Source: Deltaproteobacteria bacterium (lineage in GTDB: Bacteria; Desulfobacterota; GWC2-55-46; DRQE01). Taken from it: DNA of 32,453 nt. Position numbers and translations under genes: made by a program. Below are positions 16,901 to 25,814 of this stretch, piece by piece. Numbering within the stretch: the stretch's first letter is position 1; each line of letters opens with the position of its first letter. Location: NCBI GenBank assembly GCA_015492495.1, contig WGEY01000096.1, positions 1 to 32,453 on the forward strand. The letters are read 5' to 3'. The notes under the pieces are model-generated. The model saw only the letters and a program-made list of their open reading frames with translations, did not search any database and was not told the DNA's origin.

Positions 16901-17667
16901 GAGAATTTTTCGAAAGATTGGGGCTTATGGCCGAGAAGGCCGTAGTAACGACAGGGCAGATAATAATAATGCTCTTCCAGGCCGTCTACTACCTCTTCCT
17001 GCCCCCCTTCAAATTCAGAAACATGTTCAAGCAGATGGAGTTCGTGGGCGTAAGGAGCCTCTTCGTCGTGGTGCTCACCGGCTCCTTCACCGGAATGGTC
17101 CTGGCCATGCAGGGCTACAACGCCCTGAAGAGGTTCGGCGCAGAGAGCCTCGTGGGCCCCACTGTGGCGCTCAGCATGGCCAGGGAGCTGGGCCCGGTTC
17201 TTACGGGCCTCATGGTCACCGGCAGGGCAGGCTCCGCCATGGCGACCGAGCTCGGCACCATGCGCGTGACCGAACAGATAGACGCGCTCTACACGATGGC
17301 CATAAACCCGGTTAAATACCTCGTCACGCCGCGCATCGTGGCCGGAGTGCTGATGCTCCCGGTGCTCGCCATCATAACCGACTTCGTGGGTGTCCTCGGC
17401 GGATACTTCGTAGGGGTCAAGCTGCTCGGCATAAACCCCGGGGTCTACATAGGCAGGACCATCGACTTCGTGAGCGTGAACGACATATTCTACGGGCTGA
17501 CGAAGTCAGCCGTCTTCGGCCTCATAATAACGCTCATATCGAGCTTCCAGGGCTACCACGCAAGCGGAGGGGCCGAAGGGGTCGGGCGGGCGGCAACGAG
17601 CGCCGTTGTGCTCAGCTGCGTGCTCATACTTGTTTCGGACTACTTCCTTACCTCCATAATGTTCTAA
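16897..17667 (+). CDS. mlaE: MlaE-family ABC transporter permease
   Basis: This is the inner-membrane permease of an MCE-type phospholipid transporter, 256 residues from the ATG that overlaps the alr stop. A longer reading back to 16714 exists but lies inside alr. Hydrophobic helices near residues 18-38, 48-72, 145-170, 195-220 and 230-254 flank the MlaE core motifs GARELGPVLTGLM-like (ARELGPVLTGLMVTGR) and AMATELGTMRVTEQIDAL. It is followed at 23 bp by the ATPase gene. Confidence 0.95.
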   Translation: MREFFERLGLMAEKAVVTTGQIIIMLFQAVYYLFLPPFKFRNMFKQMEFVGVRSLFVVVLTGSFTGMVLAMQGYNALKRFGAESLVGPTVALSMARELGPVLTGLMVTGRAGSAMATELGTMRVTEQIDALYTMAINPVKYLVTPRIVAGVLMLPVLAIITDFVGVLGGYFVGVKLLGINPGVYIGRTIDFVSVNDIFYGLTKSAVFGLIITLISSFQGYHASGGAEGVGRAATSAVVLSCVLILVSDYFLTSIMF

Positions 17668-17690
17668 ACCTTGAAAGAACGCTTGATGTT

Positions 17691-18437
17691 ATGATAGAAA
17701 TTAGGGAGCTGAAGAAGTCCTTCAACGGCAAGGTCGTGCTCGACGGCGTGAACCTTGACATCAAACGGGGCGAGATATCGGTCATAATAGGCAGAAGCGG
17801 CGAGGGCAAAAGCGTACTTATAAAGCACATAATAGGGCTCCTTAAGCCCGACTCCGGAAGGATACTCCTTGACGGCAAGGACATAACCACCATGAGCGAA
17901 AAGGAGTTCCGCGAGGTGCTCAAGCGCTTCGGCATGCTCTTCCAGGGCGCCGCACTCTTCGACTCGATGACCGTTGAAGAGAACGTGGGGTTCGCCCTGA
18001 GGGAACACACAGACCTTCCGGACAGCACCATAAGGAAGATCGTGAAGGAAAAGCTCAAGCGGGTCGGCCTCGAGGGTGTGGAGTCGATGATGCCAGCGGA
18101 CCTCAGCGGCGGTATGAAAAAACGGGTCGGACTCGCAAGGGCTATAGCCATGGACCCCGAGATAGTCCTCTTCGATGAGCCGACGACAGGGCTCGATCCG
18201 ATAATGAGCGACTCCATCGCGGACCTGATGCTAGACACCCAGAGGGCGCTCAAGACGACCTACGTAGTCATCACGCACGACATCAACCTCACCTACAAGA
18301 TAGCCGACATGGTGGCCATGCTGCACCAGGGCAGGATCATAGAAAAGGGCACGGTGGAAGAGATGAAGGCAAACCCCAACCCCATACTGCGCCAGTTCCT
18401 CGAGGGAAGGGCCGAGGGGCCGATAAAGGTCTTCTGA
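17691..18437 (+). CDS. mlaF: MlaF-family ABC transporter ATPase
   Basis: This ATPase drives MlaE and is 248 residues long. All ABC motifs are intact: Walker A GRSGEGKS (34-41, K40), Q-loop Q85 in MLFQGAALFD, signature LSGGMKKR (138-145), Walker B with catalytic E163 in VLFDEPTTGLDP, and switch H196 in VITHD. The MKKR after the signature and the GAALFDS sequence are typical of the Mla/Ttg2A branch. It lies between mlaE and mlaD. Confidence 0.96.
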   Translation: MIEIRELKKSFNGKVVLDGVNLDIKRGEISVIIGRSGEGKSVLIKHIIGLLKPDSGRILLDGKDITTMSEKEFREVLKRFGMLFQGAALFDSMTVEENVGFALREHTDLPDSTIRKIVKEKLKRVGLEGVESMMPADLSGGMKKRVGLARAIAMDPEIVLFDEPTTGLDPIMSDSIADLMLDTQRALKTTYVVITHDINLTYKIADMVAMLHQGRIIEKGTVEEMKANPNPILRQFLEGRAEGPIKVF

Positions 18438-18484
18438 AGGCCTGGGGCGCGGGCCGGCGACTCCGGTGAAAGAGTTTTTCGTAT

Positions 18485-19918
18485 ATGGTAAAACTAAGCG
18501 CTGAAGCAAAGGTAGGCATCTTCGTGTTGATAGGGATCATCCTTCTTGCGTACATGTCCCTGAGGGTGGGCGGTATGAGGTTCGGCAAGGAGGAAGGCTA
18601 CACGCTGACGGTGAAGCTCGACAACGCGGCCGGACTCGACAGGGACGCCTCGGTCAAGGTCGCAGGCGTGGAGGTCGGCAGGATCAAGGATATCAAGCTC
18701 CAGGATCACAAGGCGGTGGTGGTGCTGAGGATCAAGCCGGGGGTCAGGATAGGCAGGGACTTCACCGCCGCGCTAAAGACCAGCGGGCTCCTCGGTGAAA
18801 AGTACCTCGAGCTCATACCTGGCTCGCCCAACGCTCCGTACCTCGAGGAGGGCGAGGAGATAACGCGGGTGAGGGCCTATGCGGACGTGGACAAGCTTAT
18901 AGCAGACCTCTCCGAGGTGGCGGTGGATATAAAGAAGGTCACCGGGTCCATGGCCAAGGTCCTCGGCGGAGAGGCAGGCGCTGCCTCGCTCAGCAACATC
19001 GTAAGTAACCTCGAAGAGATAACCTACAACATAAACGCCGTGGTCGAACAGAACGACGAGAGGCTGTCGACCGTGCTGGCGAACCTCGAGGTATTCTCCG
19101 ACTCCATAAAGGAAGTGGCAGCGGGGCTGAACGTCCTCATAAAGGAAAACAGGGACGACTTCACCGCAGGTGTCACAAACCTCAAAGCGGCCATGGAGAC
19201 GCTCAACAGCATGGCGCCCGAGATAAAGCACACAGTATCGTCCATACAGAGGATAGCAAGGCGGATAGACGAAGGGCAGGGCACCATCGGAAAGCTCATA
19301 AACGACGACACAACCCATGAAAAGCTCAACAGGACGCTCACCGGCATCAACTCTTTCATAGACAAGACCCAGCGTTTCCGTCTGTACGTGGGCTACAGGG
19401 GCGAGTACCTCTTTGATGCCGACGACACCAAGAGCTACCTGTCCCTCAGGATCCAGCCCAAGGCCGACAAGTACTACCTCATAGACATAGTGGACGACCC
19501 CAGGGGGAATCGCCGGACGACCAAGACAGAGGTGACCGAGGGCGGCTCGACCAGGACCGTTGAAACCACGAAGACCTCGGACGAGATAAAGTTCTCCGCC
19601 CAGATCGCAAAGAGGTTCGGTGACCTGGCCCTGAGGGGCGGCATAATCGAATCCACCGGAGGCCTCGGCGCGGACTACTACATGTTCAAGGACAGGCTCA
19701 AGCTTACGCTTGAGGCATTCGACTTCCACAAGGACAGGAACCCCCGCCTGAAGGCCGGCGCGTTCATGTATCTCAACAAGTACTTCTTCATAACGGCGGG
19801 CTACGACGACTTCATAAGCGACGTGGGGCTGGAATCCGCGTACGTAGGGGTGGGGCTGGAGTTCGAGGATGACGACCTGAAGTACCTCTTCTCAAGCGTC
19901 CCGCCCATAAGCTTTTAA
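18485..19918 (+). CDS. mlaD: MlaD-like MCE-domain protein with C-terminal beta-barrel-like domain
   Basis: It binds lipid and bridges membranes in the MlaE/MlaF transporter. The 477 residues fall into four parts: one N-terminal transmembrane anchor (about 10-27); an MCE domain (about 37-115; NAAGLDRDASVKVAGVEVG, then TSGLLGEKYLELIPG); a long helical, probably trimeric coiled segment (about 133-295); and a C-terminal region (about 297-477). That last region has alternating polar and aromatic strands (FRLYVGYRGEYLF, KYYLIDIVDD, YFFITAGYDDF) and ends in Phe, as outer-membrane beta-barrel proteins do. E. coli MlaD, at about 180 residues, lacks the last part. This suggests that one protein spans the periplasm to the outer membrane. 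No mlaC, mlaB or mlaA is present. Confidence 0.9.
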   Translation: MVKLSAEAKVGIFVLIGIILLAYMSLRVGGMRFGKEEGYTLTVKLDNAAGLDRDASVKVAGVEVGRIKDIKLQDHKAVVVLRIKPGVRIGRDFTAALKTSGLLGEKYLELIPGSPNAPYLEEGEEITRVRAYADVDKLIADLSEVAVDIKKVTGSMAKVLGGEAGAASLSNIVSNLEEITYNINAVVEQNDERLSTVLANLEVFSDSIKEVAAGLNVLIKENRDDFTAGVTNLKAAMETLNSMAPEIKHTVSSIQRIARRIDEGQGTIGKLINDDTTHEKLNRTLTGINSFIDKTQRFRLYVGYRGEYLFDADDTKSYLSLRIQPKADKYYLIDIVDDPRGNRRTTKTEVTEGGSTRTVETTKTSDEIKFSAQIAKRFGDLALRGGIIESTGGLGADYYMFKDRLKLTLEAFDFHKDRNPRLKAGAFMYLNKYFFITAGYDDFISDVGLESAYVGVGLEFEDDDLKYLFSSVPPISF

Positions 19919-19935
19919 CAGGACCGCCAGAGCCC

Positions 19936-21216
19936 ATGTCCGAACCCCTCAGAACCCAGTCTCCCCGATTCGGCATAGCAATAGACATCGGCACCACCAC
20001 CCTCGCCGCAGGCCTTGTGCGCACGGACGACGGCGGAACCCTCGGGACAGCCTCCATGCCCAACCCCCAGTCAAGGTGGGGCATGGATGTGCTTTCAAGA
20101 ATAAATGCGATAGCAGAAGACCCTTCTCTGCTCGGCGAGCTCAACCGTGCGGTCGTCGACGCATGCAACGGACTGATATCCGAACTCATAGAGGCTTCCG
20201 GGCTCGACAGGGGCGGGATGGCCGAGATCACGGCGGCCGGCAACCCGGCGATGGAACACATCCTTCTCGGCATATCACCCGAGTCCATGGCCAAGGTCCC
20301 CTACAGGCCCGCGTTCAAGGATTCGAGGCGTATCCGCGCCGCAGAGGCGAGTCTTGACGCGCCTGCCGAGACGATGCTATACGTCTTCCCGCTCATAGGT
20401 GGATTTGTGGGCGGGGACGCTGTGGCCGCAGCCCTCGCAACCGGCATATCAAGGACCGCTGAAAAGACCCTGACGATTGACATAGGTACGAATAGTGAGA
20501 TAATATTGTCTACTCGGCAGCGTATCTTCGCAACCTCCGCGGCGGCAGGCCCGGCCTTCGAGGCCGGCCAGATAAGGCACGGCATGACCGCTGAGGCAGG
20601 GGCCATATGCGGGGTCAAGGCCAATGGCGATGAAATAAGGCTCGACGTGATAGGAGGTGTCACCCCGAAGGGCATCTGCGGCTCCGGACTGGTCGAAGCG
20701 GTCTCGGAGCTCCTTAGAGCTGGCATAGTGGACGAGACAGGAAGGATAAGGTCCCCGGAAGAGGTGGCAACGAACCTCGCAAACAGGATAAGTACATCAG
20801 AGGGGGGAAGCAGCTTCGTCCTCTTCAGGGGCCCTGCCGCTGAAATAACCCTTGATCAGTCCGACATAAGGGCTTTGCAGGTCGCCAAGGCCGCCATACG
20901 TGCCGGAATATCCGTCCTCCTCGAAAGATCGGGGACCGCTCGAGAGGAGATTGAAAGGGTCTATGTGGCCGGCGCCTTCGGGAGCCACATAAAGGATGAG
21001 GCGCTCGCGAGGATCGGGCTACTTGACAAAGGCTGGCTCGGCAGGGTTGAAAGCGTCGGCGACGCAGCCCTTGAAGGCGCCAAGCTCGCGCTCCTCGGCG
21101 AGGACCCGAAGAAAGAGGCGGAAGAGATAGCACGCAGGACAAGCTACGTGTCCCTTTCCGGGAGCAGGCATTTTGAAAGGGAATTCATCCGGAACATGAA
21201 CTTTACGCAACAATAA
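19936..21216 (+). CDS. RACo-like ASKHA ATPase, reductive activator of corrinoid proteins (no ferredoxin domain)
   Basis: RACo-type proteins use ATP to reduce inactive Co(II) corrinoid proteins. This 426-residue version begins directly with the ASKHA fold (DIGTTTLAAG, 17-26). It continues with NPQSRWGMDVLSRI, AGNPAMEHILLG (101-112), the second phosphate loop DIGTNSEI (182-189), GPAFEAGQIRHGM and AGAFGSHI. The usual N-terminal 2Fe-2S ferredoxin-like domain and linker are absent, so reducing power must come from another protein. The target may be a corrinoid methyltransferase or the corrinoid Fe-S protein of the Wood-Ljungdahl pathway; neither is in the window. It sits 18 bp after mlaD and 23 bp before purH, with a weak ribosome binding site. 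Confidence 0.88.
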   Translation: MSEPLRTQSPRFGIAIDIGTTTLAAGLVRTDDGGTLGTASMPNPQSRWGMDVLSRINAIAEDPSLLGELNRAVVDACNGLISELIEASGLDRGGMAEITAAGNPAMEHILLGISPESMAKVPYRPAFKDSRRIRAAEASLDAPAETMLYVFPLIGGFVGGDAVAAALATGISRTAEKTLTIDIGTNSEIILSTRQRIFATSAAAGPAFEAGQIRHGMTAEAGAICGVKANGDEIRLDVIGGVTPKGICGSGLVEAVSELLRAGIVDETGRIRSPEEVATNLANRISTSEGGSSFVLFRGPAAEITLDQSDIRALQVAKAAIRAGISVLLERSGTAREEIERVYVAGAFGSHIKDEALARIGLLDKGWLGRVESVGDAALEGAKLALLGEDPKKEAEEIARRTSYVSLSGSRHFEREFIRNMNFTQQ

Positions 21217-21238
21217 GAAAGGAGCATGGAACGATACG

Positions 21239-22807
21239 ATGAGAAAGATCCGCAGGGCCATCATAAGCGTGACCGACAAGGAAAGGATCGTCGAGTTCGC
21301 GCGGGAGCTTTCATCCATGGGGGTGGAGATAATATCCACCGGCGGCACGGGCGAACTGTTGAAAAAGGAAGGGATAAACATCATACCGATCTCATCCTAC
21401 ACCGGGTTTCCGGAGATGCTCGACGGCAGGGTAAAGACGCTGCATCCGAAGATCCACGGCGGCATACTCGGGATAAGGGACAACAAGGAGCACTCCAGGC
21501 AGATGGAGGACTACGGGATCCTTCCCATAGACATGGTCGTCGTGAACCTCTACGCCTTTGAAAAGACCGTCTCTAGCGCCTGCACGCTCGACGAGGCCAT
21601 AGAGCAGATCGACATAGGCGGCCCCACGATGATAAGGGCCGCGGCCAAGAACTTCCGTTTTGTAGCGTGCGTGGTGGATCCAGCGGACTACCGGTCCATC
21701 ATCGAAGAGATGAAAGAAAACGGCGGCTCGCTGTCCGGCAAGACCCGCTTCAGGCTGGCCAGGAAGGTCTTCGAGCTTACCGCCCGTTATGACGGGGCCA
21801 TATCGAACTACCTCGGAACCTTTTCTGACGGAGAAGAAAGGACCGGTGAGTTCCCGGCAACCTTCAGCTCACAGTTCAAGAAGATCCAGGACCTGCGTTA
21901 CGGGGAGAACCCACACCAGAAGGCCGCGTTCTACGGCACCATACCGGCCCAACCATCGACCCTTGCGACCGCGGTAAAACACCAGGGCAAGGAGCTCTCA
22001 TTCAACAACATACTCGACCTCAACTCGGCCCTCGAGATATCAAGGGAGTTCCACGAGCCCGCATGCGTCATAATCAAGCACAACAACCCCTGCGGCGTGG
22101 CGGAGAGCAAGGAGGGCCTTGTGAGGGCCTATGAGCTGGCACTCGCCTGCGACAGCAAATCGGCCTTCGGGGGTATCGTGGGCTTCAACGGGCCGGTGAC
22201 GGGAGAGCTCGCAGAGAGGTTGACGGAGATCTTTCTCGAAGCCGTGGTGGCGCCCGGGTTCGACGGCGACGCGCTAGAGGTATTCAAGAGAAAAAAGAAC
22301 CTGAGAGTGATAGAGGTCGAAGCCCCGTCCGGGGACTACGCACCCGCAGGCTACGATACAAAGAGGGTCTCGGGCGGCATGCTGCTCCAAACACTCGATG
22401 CAGAGAGCGCATCGGATCTTAAAACGGTCACCGAAAGGGCGCCGACGGAAGAAGAACTCGCGGACCTTCTCTTTGCATGGAACGTATGCAAGCACGTAAA
22501 GAGCAACGCCATCGTCTTTGCAAAGGACCGCAGGAGCACAGGGATCGGCGCAGGCCAGATGTCCAGGATAGACTCGACCCGGATAGCCGCGATGAAGGCA
22601 AAGGATGCAGGGCTCTCCCTCAAGGGATGCGTCATGGCCTCGGACGCCTTCTTCCCCTTCAGGGACAATGTGGACCTGGCCGCCCGGGAGGGTGTCTCGG
22701 CCATAATACAGCCCGGGGGCTCCATAAGGGACGAAGAGGTTATAAAGGCCTCCGACGAACACGGCATGGCCATGGTATTCACCGGGACAAGGCACTTCAA
22801 GCACTGA
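21239..22807 (+). CDS. purH: Bifunctional AICAR transformylase/IMP cyclohydrolase
   Basis: It performs the last two steps of IMP synthesis: formylation of AICAR with 10-formyl-THF and ring closure. The 522 residues hold the N-terminal cyclohydrolase (RAIISVTDK, STGGTGELL, TLHPKIHGGILG at 67-78, DIGGPTMIRAAAKN). The C-terminal transformylase follows, with the catalytic K280-H281 pair in KHNNPCGVA, FNNILDLNSALE and QPGGSIRDEE near the end. A good ribosome binding site (AAGGAG) lies somewhat far upstream (14 nt) and also serves an out-of-frame ATG. It heads a purH-purD-purE cluster. Confidence 0.97.
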   Translation: MRKIRRAIISVTDKERIVEFARELSSMGVEIISTGGTGELLKKEGINIIPISSYTGFPEMLDGRVKTLHPKIHGGILGIRDNKEHSRQMEDYGILPIDMVVVNLYAFEKTVSSACTLDEAIEQIDIGGPTMIRAAAKNFRFVACVVDPADYRSIIEEMKENGGSLSGKTRFRLARKVFELTARYDGAISNYLGTFSDGEERTGEFPATFSSQFKKIQDLRYGENPHQKAAFYGTIPAQPSTLATAVKHQGKELSFNNILDLNSALEISREFHEPACVIIKHNNPCGVAESKEGLVRAYELALACDSKSAFGGIVGFNGPVTGELAERLTEIFLEAVVAPGFDGDALEVFKRKKNLRVIEVEAPSGDYAPAGYDTKRVSGGMLLQTLDAESASDLKTVTERAPTEEELADLLFAWNVCKHVKSNAIVFAKDRRSTGIGAGQMSRIDSTRIAAMKAKDAGLSLKGCVMASDAFFPFRDNVDLAAREGVSAIIQPGGSIRDEEVIKASDEHGMAMVFTGTRHFKH

Positions 22808-22853
22808 CCAGGACCACGGCCCTGCCGTGTAAAAAGGAGAGGAAGTCAAGCAC

Positions 22854-24125
22854 ATGAAGATACTCGTGGTAGGTGGAGGCGGCAGGGAGGACGCGCTTGC
22901 CTGGAAGCTCTCACAAAGCAGACTCGCAGAAAAGATCTTCATCGCCCCAGGAAACGCCGGCACATCGATGCGCGGAGAAAACGTCCCCATAAGCGCGGAC
23001 GACATAGACGGGCTCAGGGAATTCGCCTTAAGGGAGTCGGTGGACCTTACCGTGGTGGGACCGGAGTTGCCGCTGACCATGGGTATTGTAGATGCATTCG
23101 AAGAGGCCGGCCTCAAGGTATTCGGGCCTTCACGAAAGGCCGCTCAGCTGGAGGGGAGCAAGGTCTTCAGCAAGGAGCTCATGACAAGGCTCGGCATTCC
23201 CACGGCAAGGTACCGGAAGTTCACGGACCCGGTCGAGGCCAGGGCCTTTGTCGAGGGACTTAACTCCCAGGTGGTCATAAAGGCCGACGGCCTTGCCGCC
23301 GGCAAGGGGGCCATAGTCTGCCAGACCATGGACGAGGCCCTCAAGGCAACCGATACCATCATGGTCAAGAGGGCCTTCGGCGATGCAGGTGCGAGTGTCG
23401 TTGTGGAGGAGTTCCTCTCCGGCGAGGAGGCGTCGTTCATAGCCGTAACCGACGGCACGACCGTACTGCCCCTCGCCCCCGCGCAGGACCACAAGGCTAT
23501 CTATGAAGGCGACAGGGGCCCCAACACCGGCGGTATGGGCGCATACAGCCCTGCACCGGTCGTAACGAAGGCCATGGAAAGGGAGATAACCGAGAGGATA
23601 ATGGAGCCGGTTGTAAGGGCCATGAAAGAGGCTGGGACCCCTTACAGCGGTGTACTCTACGCCGGTCTCATGTTGACCGAGAACGGCCCCATGGTCCTTG
23701 AGTTCAACTGCCGCTTCGGAGACCCCGAGGCACAGCCGATACTCATGCGCCTCAAAAACGACCTCGTCGAGGTACTCCTTGCATCGGTCGAAGGCAGGCT
23801 CCACGAAATCGAGCTTGACTGGGACGACAGGGCGGCCGTATGCGTTGTAATGGCCTCAGAGGGTTATCCCGGAAGCTACGAGAAGGGCAAGGAGATACAC
23901 GGGCTGGACGAGGCGGTAAAGGTGGAAGATGTCGTGGTCTTTCATGCCGGCACGGCCGAGGTCGACGGCCGCATCGTGACCGCCGGCGGAAGGGTCCTCG
24001 GTGTGACGGGGCTCGGCACAGACATCGGTGACGCAATAAAAAGAACCTACAGTGTAGTGGAGATGATAAGCTGGGAAGGCGTATACTACCGCAGGGACAT
24101 AGGTGCAAAGGCATTGAGAAGATAG
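22854..24125 (+). CDS. purD: Phosphoribosylamine-glycine ligase (GAR synthetase)
   Basis: This ATP-grasp ligase joins glycine to phosphoribosylamine. Its 423 residues start with VVGGGGREDALAWKL, whose usual H of the GREHA motif is D here. Also present are VGPELPLTMGI, KADGLAAGKGA, EEFLSGEEAS, NTGGMGAYSPAP (about 224-235) and EFNCRFGDPE. It lies 46 bp after purH, with an AAGGAGAGGAAG ribosome binding region, and precedes purE. Apart from the H-to-D change at the N-terminal nucleotide loop it is standard. Confidence 0.96.
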   Translation: MKILVVGGGGREDALAWKLSQSRLAEKIFIAPGNAGTSMRGENVPISADDIDGLREFALRESVDLTVVGPELPLTMGIVDAFEEAGLKVFGPSRKAAQLEGSKVFSKELMTRLGIPTARYRKFTDPVEARAFVEGLNSQVVIKADGLAAGKGAIVCQTMDEALKATDTIMVKRAFGDAGASVVVEEFLSGEEASFIAVTDGTTVLPLAPAQDHKAIYEGDRGPNTGGMGAYSPAPVVTKAMEREITERIMEPVVRAMKEAGTPYSGVLYAGLMLTENGPMVLEFNCRFGDPEAQPILMRLKNDLVEVLLASVEGRLHEIELDWDDRAAVCVVMASEGYPGSYEKGKEIHGLDEAVKVEDVVVFHAGTAEVDGRIVTAGGRVLGVTGLGTDIGDAIKRTYSVVEMISWEGVYYRRDIGAKALRR

Positions 24126-24140
24126 ACGAAGGAGGAGAAG

Positions 24141-24653
24141 ATGGATAACAAACCGCTCGTTCTTATACTCATGGGAAGCGACTCGGACCTGCCGGTGATG
24201 GAAGAAGCGGCCGGTATTTTGGATCACTTCGATATACCCTATGAGCTGACCATCTCTTCAGCCCACAGGACGCCGGCAAGGACCGCACGCCTTGTAAGGA
24301 GTGCGGAAAGGAGGGGGGTGAAGGTCGTCATAGCCGGGGCCGGGGCCGCGGCGCACCTGGCCGGCTTCATAGCCGCAGAGACCACGCTGCCGGTCGTGGG
24401 CGTACCCATAGACTCGAGCCCCCTCAAGGGAATGGATTCGCTCCTTGCAACCGTACAGATGCCGGGCGGTGTGCCCGTGGCCACCATGGCCATAGGCAAG
24501 GCCGGGGCGAGGAACGCGGGGATACTGGCTGCACAGATACTTTCTACAGCGGACCAGGACCTTGCGGCGAAGTTGAAGAAGTTCCGCAAGGACCAGGCGC
24601 GCAAGGTCGAGCTCAAGGCGAAGAATCTTTCAAAAAAACGCTCACAGGGTTGA
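24141..24653 (+). CDS. purE: N5-carboxyaminoimidazole ribonucleotide mutase (class I PurE)
   Basis: It rearranges N5-CAIR to CAIR in purine synthesis. The 170 residues have GSDSDLPVM (12-20), the SSAHRTPAR loop (39-47) and the conserved AGAAAHLAGFIA and SSPLKGMDSLLATVQMPGG stretches. These are class I features and imply a PurK partner elsewhere. A strong AAGGAGGAG site precedes the ATG. A basic tail after residue 150 extends the usual ~160-residue length. The stop overlaps the next gene's TTG start. Confidence 0.96.
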   Translation: MDNKPLVLILMGSDSDLPVMEEAAGILDHFDIPYELTISSAHRTPARTARLVRSAERRGVKVVIAGAGAAAHLAGFIAAETTLPVVGVPIDSSPLKGMDSLLATVQMPGGVPVATMAIGKAGARNAGILAAQILSTADQDLAAKLKKFRKDQARKVELKAKNLSKKRSQG

Positions 24654-25273
24654 AGAAGAGACCGCTCATACTCTCACAGGAGGACGACCTATATGAGGCC
24701 GTTACGGTACTCAGGCGAGGCGGAGTTATCGCCTACCCCACCGAGACCTTCTACGGTCTCGCTGCGGACCCGTTCAACGCAAAGGCGGTGGAAAGGGTCT
24801 TCGCCCTGAAAAGACGCCCCGCTGACAAACCGCTTTCCCTGATAGTCAAGGACATGGCCATGCTGAAGAGGGTGGTAGGGGACGTGCCGCCGGTTGCCGT
24901 GGGGTTGATCCGGCGGTACTGGCCCGGACCGCTCACCATCGTTTTCGAGGCCGCAAAGGACCTCCCGCCGGTCGTCACCGCCGGTACCTGTAAGATAGCC
25001 GTAAGGATATCGAGCAGCCCCGTTGCCATGAGGCTTGTTACGGAGCTCGGCTCCCCTGTTACGGCGACCAGCGCCAACCCCTCCGGCAGCCCGCCCGCCG
25101 CAACAGTCCGGCAGGTCATAGACTACTTCAACGGCACAATAGACATAGTCATCGACGCAGGAGAGCTCCCCGGCAGGCTCGGCTCCACCGTAGTCGATGT
25201 CACGGGCAACCTCGTAACACTCGTGCGCGAGGGCGAGATACCGTACTCGGAGCTATCCGAAGGGTCATTGTAG
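24650..25273 (+). CDS. tsaC: L-threonylcarbamoyladenylate synthase (YrdC/Sua5 family)
   Basis: It makes threonylcarbamoyl-AMP for the t6A modification of ANN-decoding tRNAs. The 207-residue YrdC domain has GGVIAYPTETFYGLAADP (24-41), the FALKRRPADKPLSLIV binding loop (51-66), WPGPLTIVFE and TSANPSGSPPAAT. It lacks the long C-terminal Sua5 domain, so it is the short TsaC/YciO-like form. The start TTG (24650-24652) overlaps the purE stop, suggesting coupled translation. Confidence 0.92.
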   Translation: MKKRPLILSQEDDLYEAVTVLRRGGVIAYPTETFYGLAADPFNAKAVERVFALKRRPADKPLSLIVKDMAMLKRVVGDVPPVAVGLIRRYWPGPLTIVFEAAKDLPPVVTAGTCKIAVRISSSPVAMRLVTELGSPVTATSANPSGSPPAATVRQVIDYFNGTIDIVIDAGELPGRLGSTVVDVTGNLVTLVREGEIPYSELSEGSL

Positions 25274-25469
25274 GCAGCCCTGGCACCACTTCCCGGCCTC
25301 CTTGCCCCTGACTTCCGCATCCTTAAGCTCAGCGTATCCACACCTAAAAAGGCGCCGTGTGGCTTCTTGACAGCGCACATCCAGGTTAAGGGCCTAAAGT
25401 TTCGAGGCATCTGCGCCGATATAGCAATCAGGAGGAAAGGAAAGTGCATCTTAGAGACAAGGGGGACCC

Positions 25470-25814
25470 ATGATAAAGACATATGATGTGGCACTTTCCG
25501 GCATCCGGGCCGCGCGTACCATCATGGACGTCACGGCGCGTAATGTCGCCAACGCAAACACCGACGGCTTCAAGAAAGACCGCGCGGTACTCAGCGAAGG
25601 GGCGGACGGCGGGGTGGTCGTTGATATAGAAAAGGTTACGGACCGCGGCCCTGTAAGACAGACCCCCGACGGCAAGGAGGTCGAGGCCTCCAACGTCAAC
25701 CTCGTTGAAGAAACGGGCGCCCGCATCACCGCCCTGCGCTCCCTGGAGGCGAATGTCGCTGCCTTCAGGACGGCCGATGAGATGGAAAGAAGCCTCCTGG
25801 ATATATTCGTTTAG
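25470..25814 (+). CDS. Orphan flagellar basal-body rod-like protein (FlgB/FlgC family)
   Basis: This 114-residue protein has both ends of the rod/hook family. The N-terminal helix shows the ARNVANANTDGFKK signature (24-37); the C-terminal helix pair begins SNVNLVEETGARITALRSLE and ends near MERSLLDIFV. The middle is short, so it is smaller than FlgC (about 135-150). No other flagellar gene is in the window. It may be a true rod subunit encoded apart, or a diverged protein with another role in the envelope. It is preceded by a 196-bp gap (25274-25469) with a 6-bp hairpin (CCACAC/GTGTGG) and TTGACA at about 25362. AGGAGG lies more distant, so the exact promoter is unclear. Confidence 0.8.
   Translation: MIKTYDVALSGIRAARTIMDVTARNVANANTDGFKKDRAVLSEGADGGVVVDIEKVTDRGPVRQTPDGKEVEASNVNLVEETGARITALRSLEANVAAFRTADEMERSLLDIFV

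Noticed and set aside
25274-25469. Riboswitch (for example a c-di-GMP type) in the leader of the rod-like gene
   Set aside because: A GGCCTAAA-like fragment and short stems exist, but the conserved core of known classes could not be matched.
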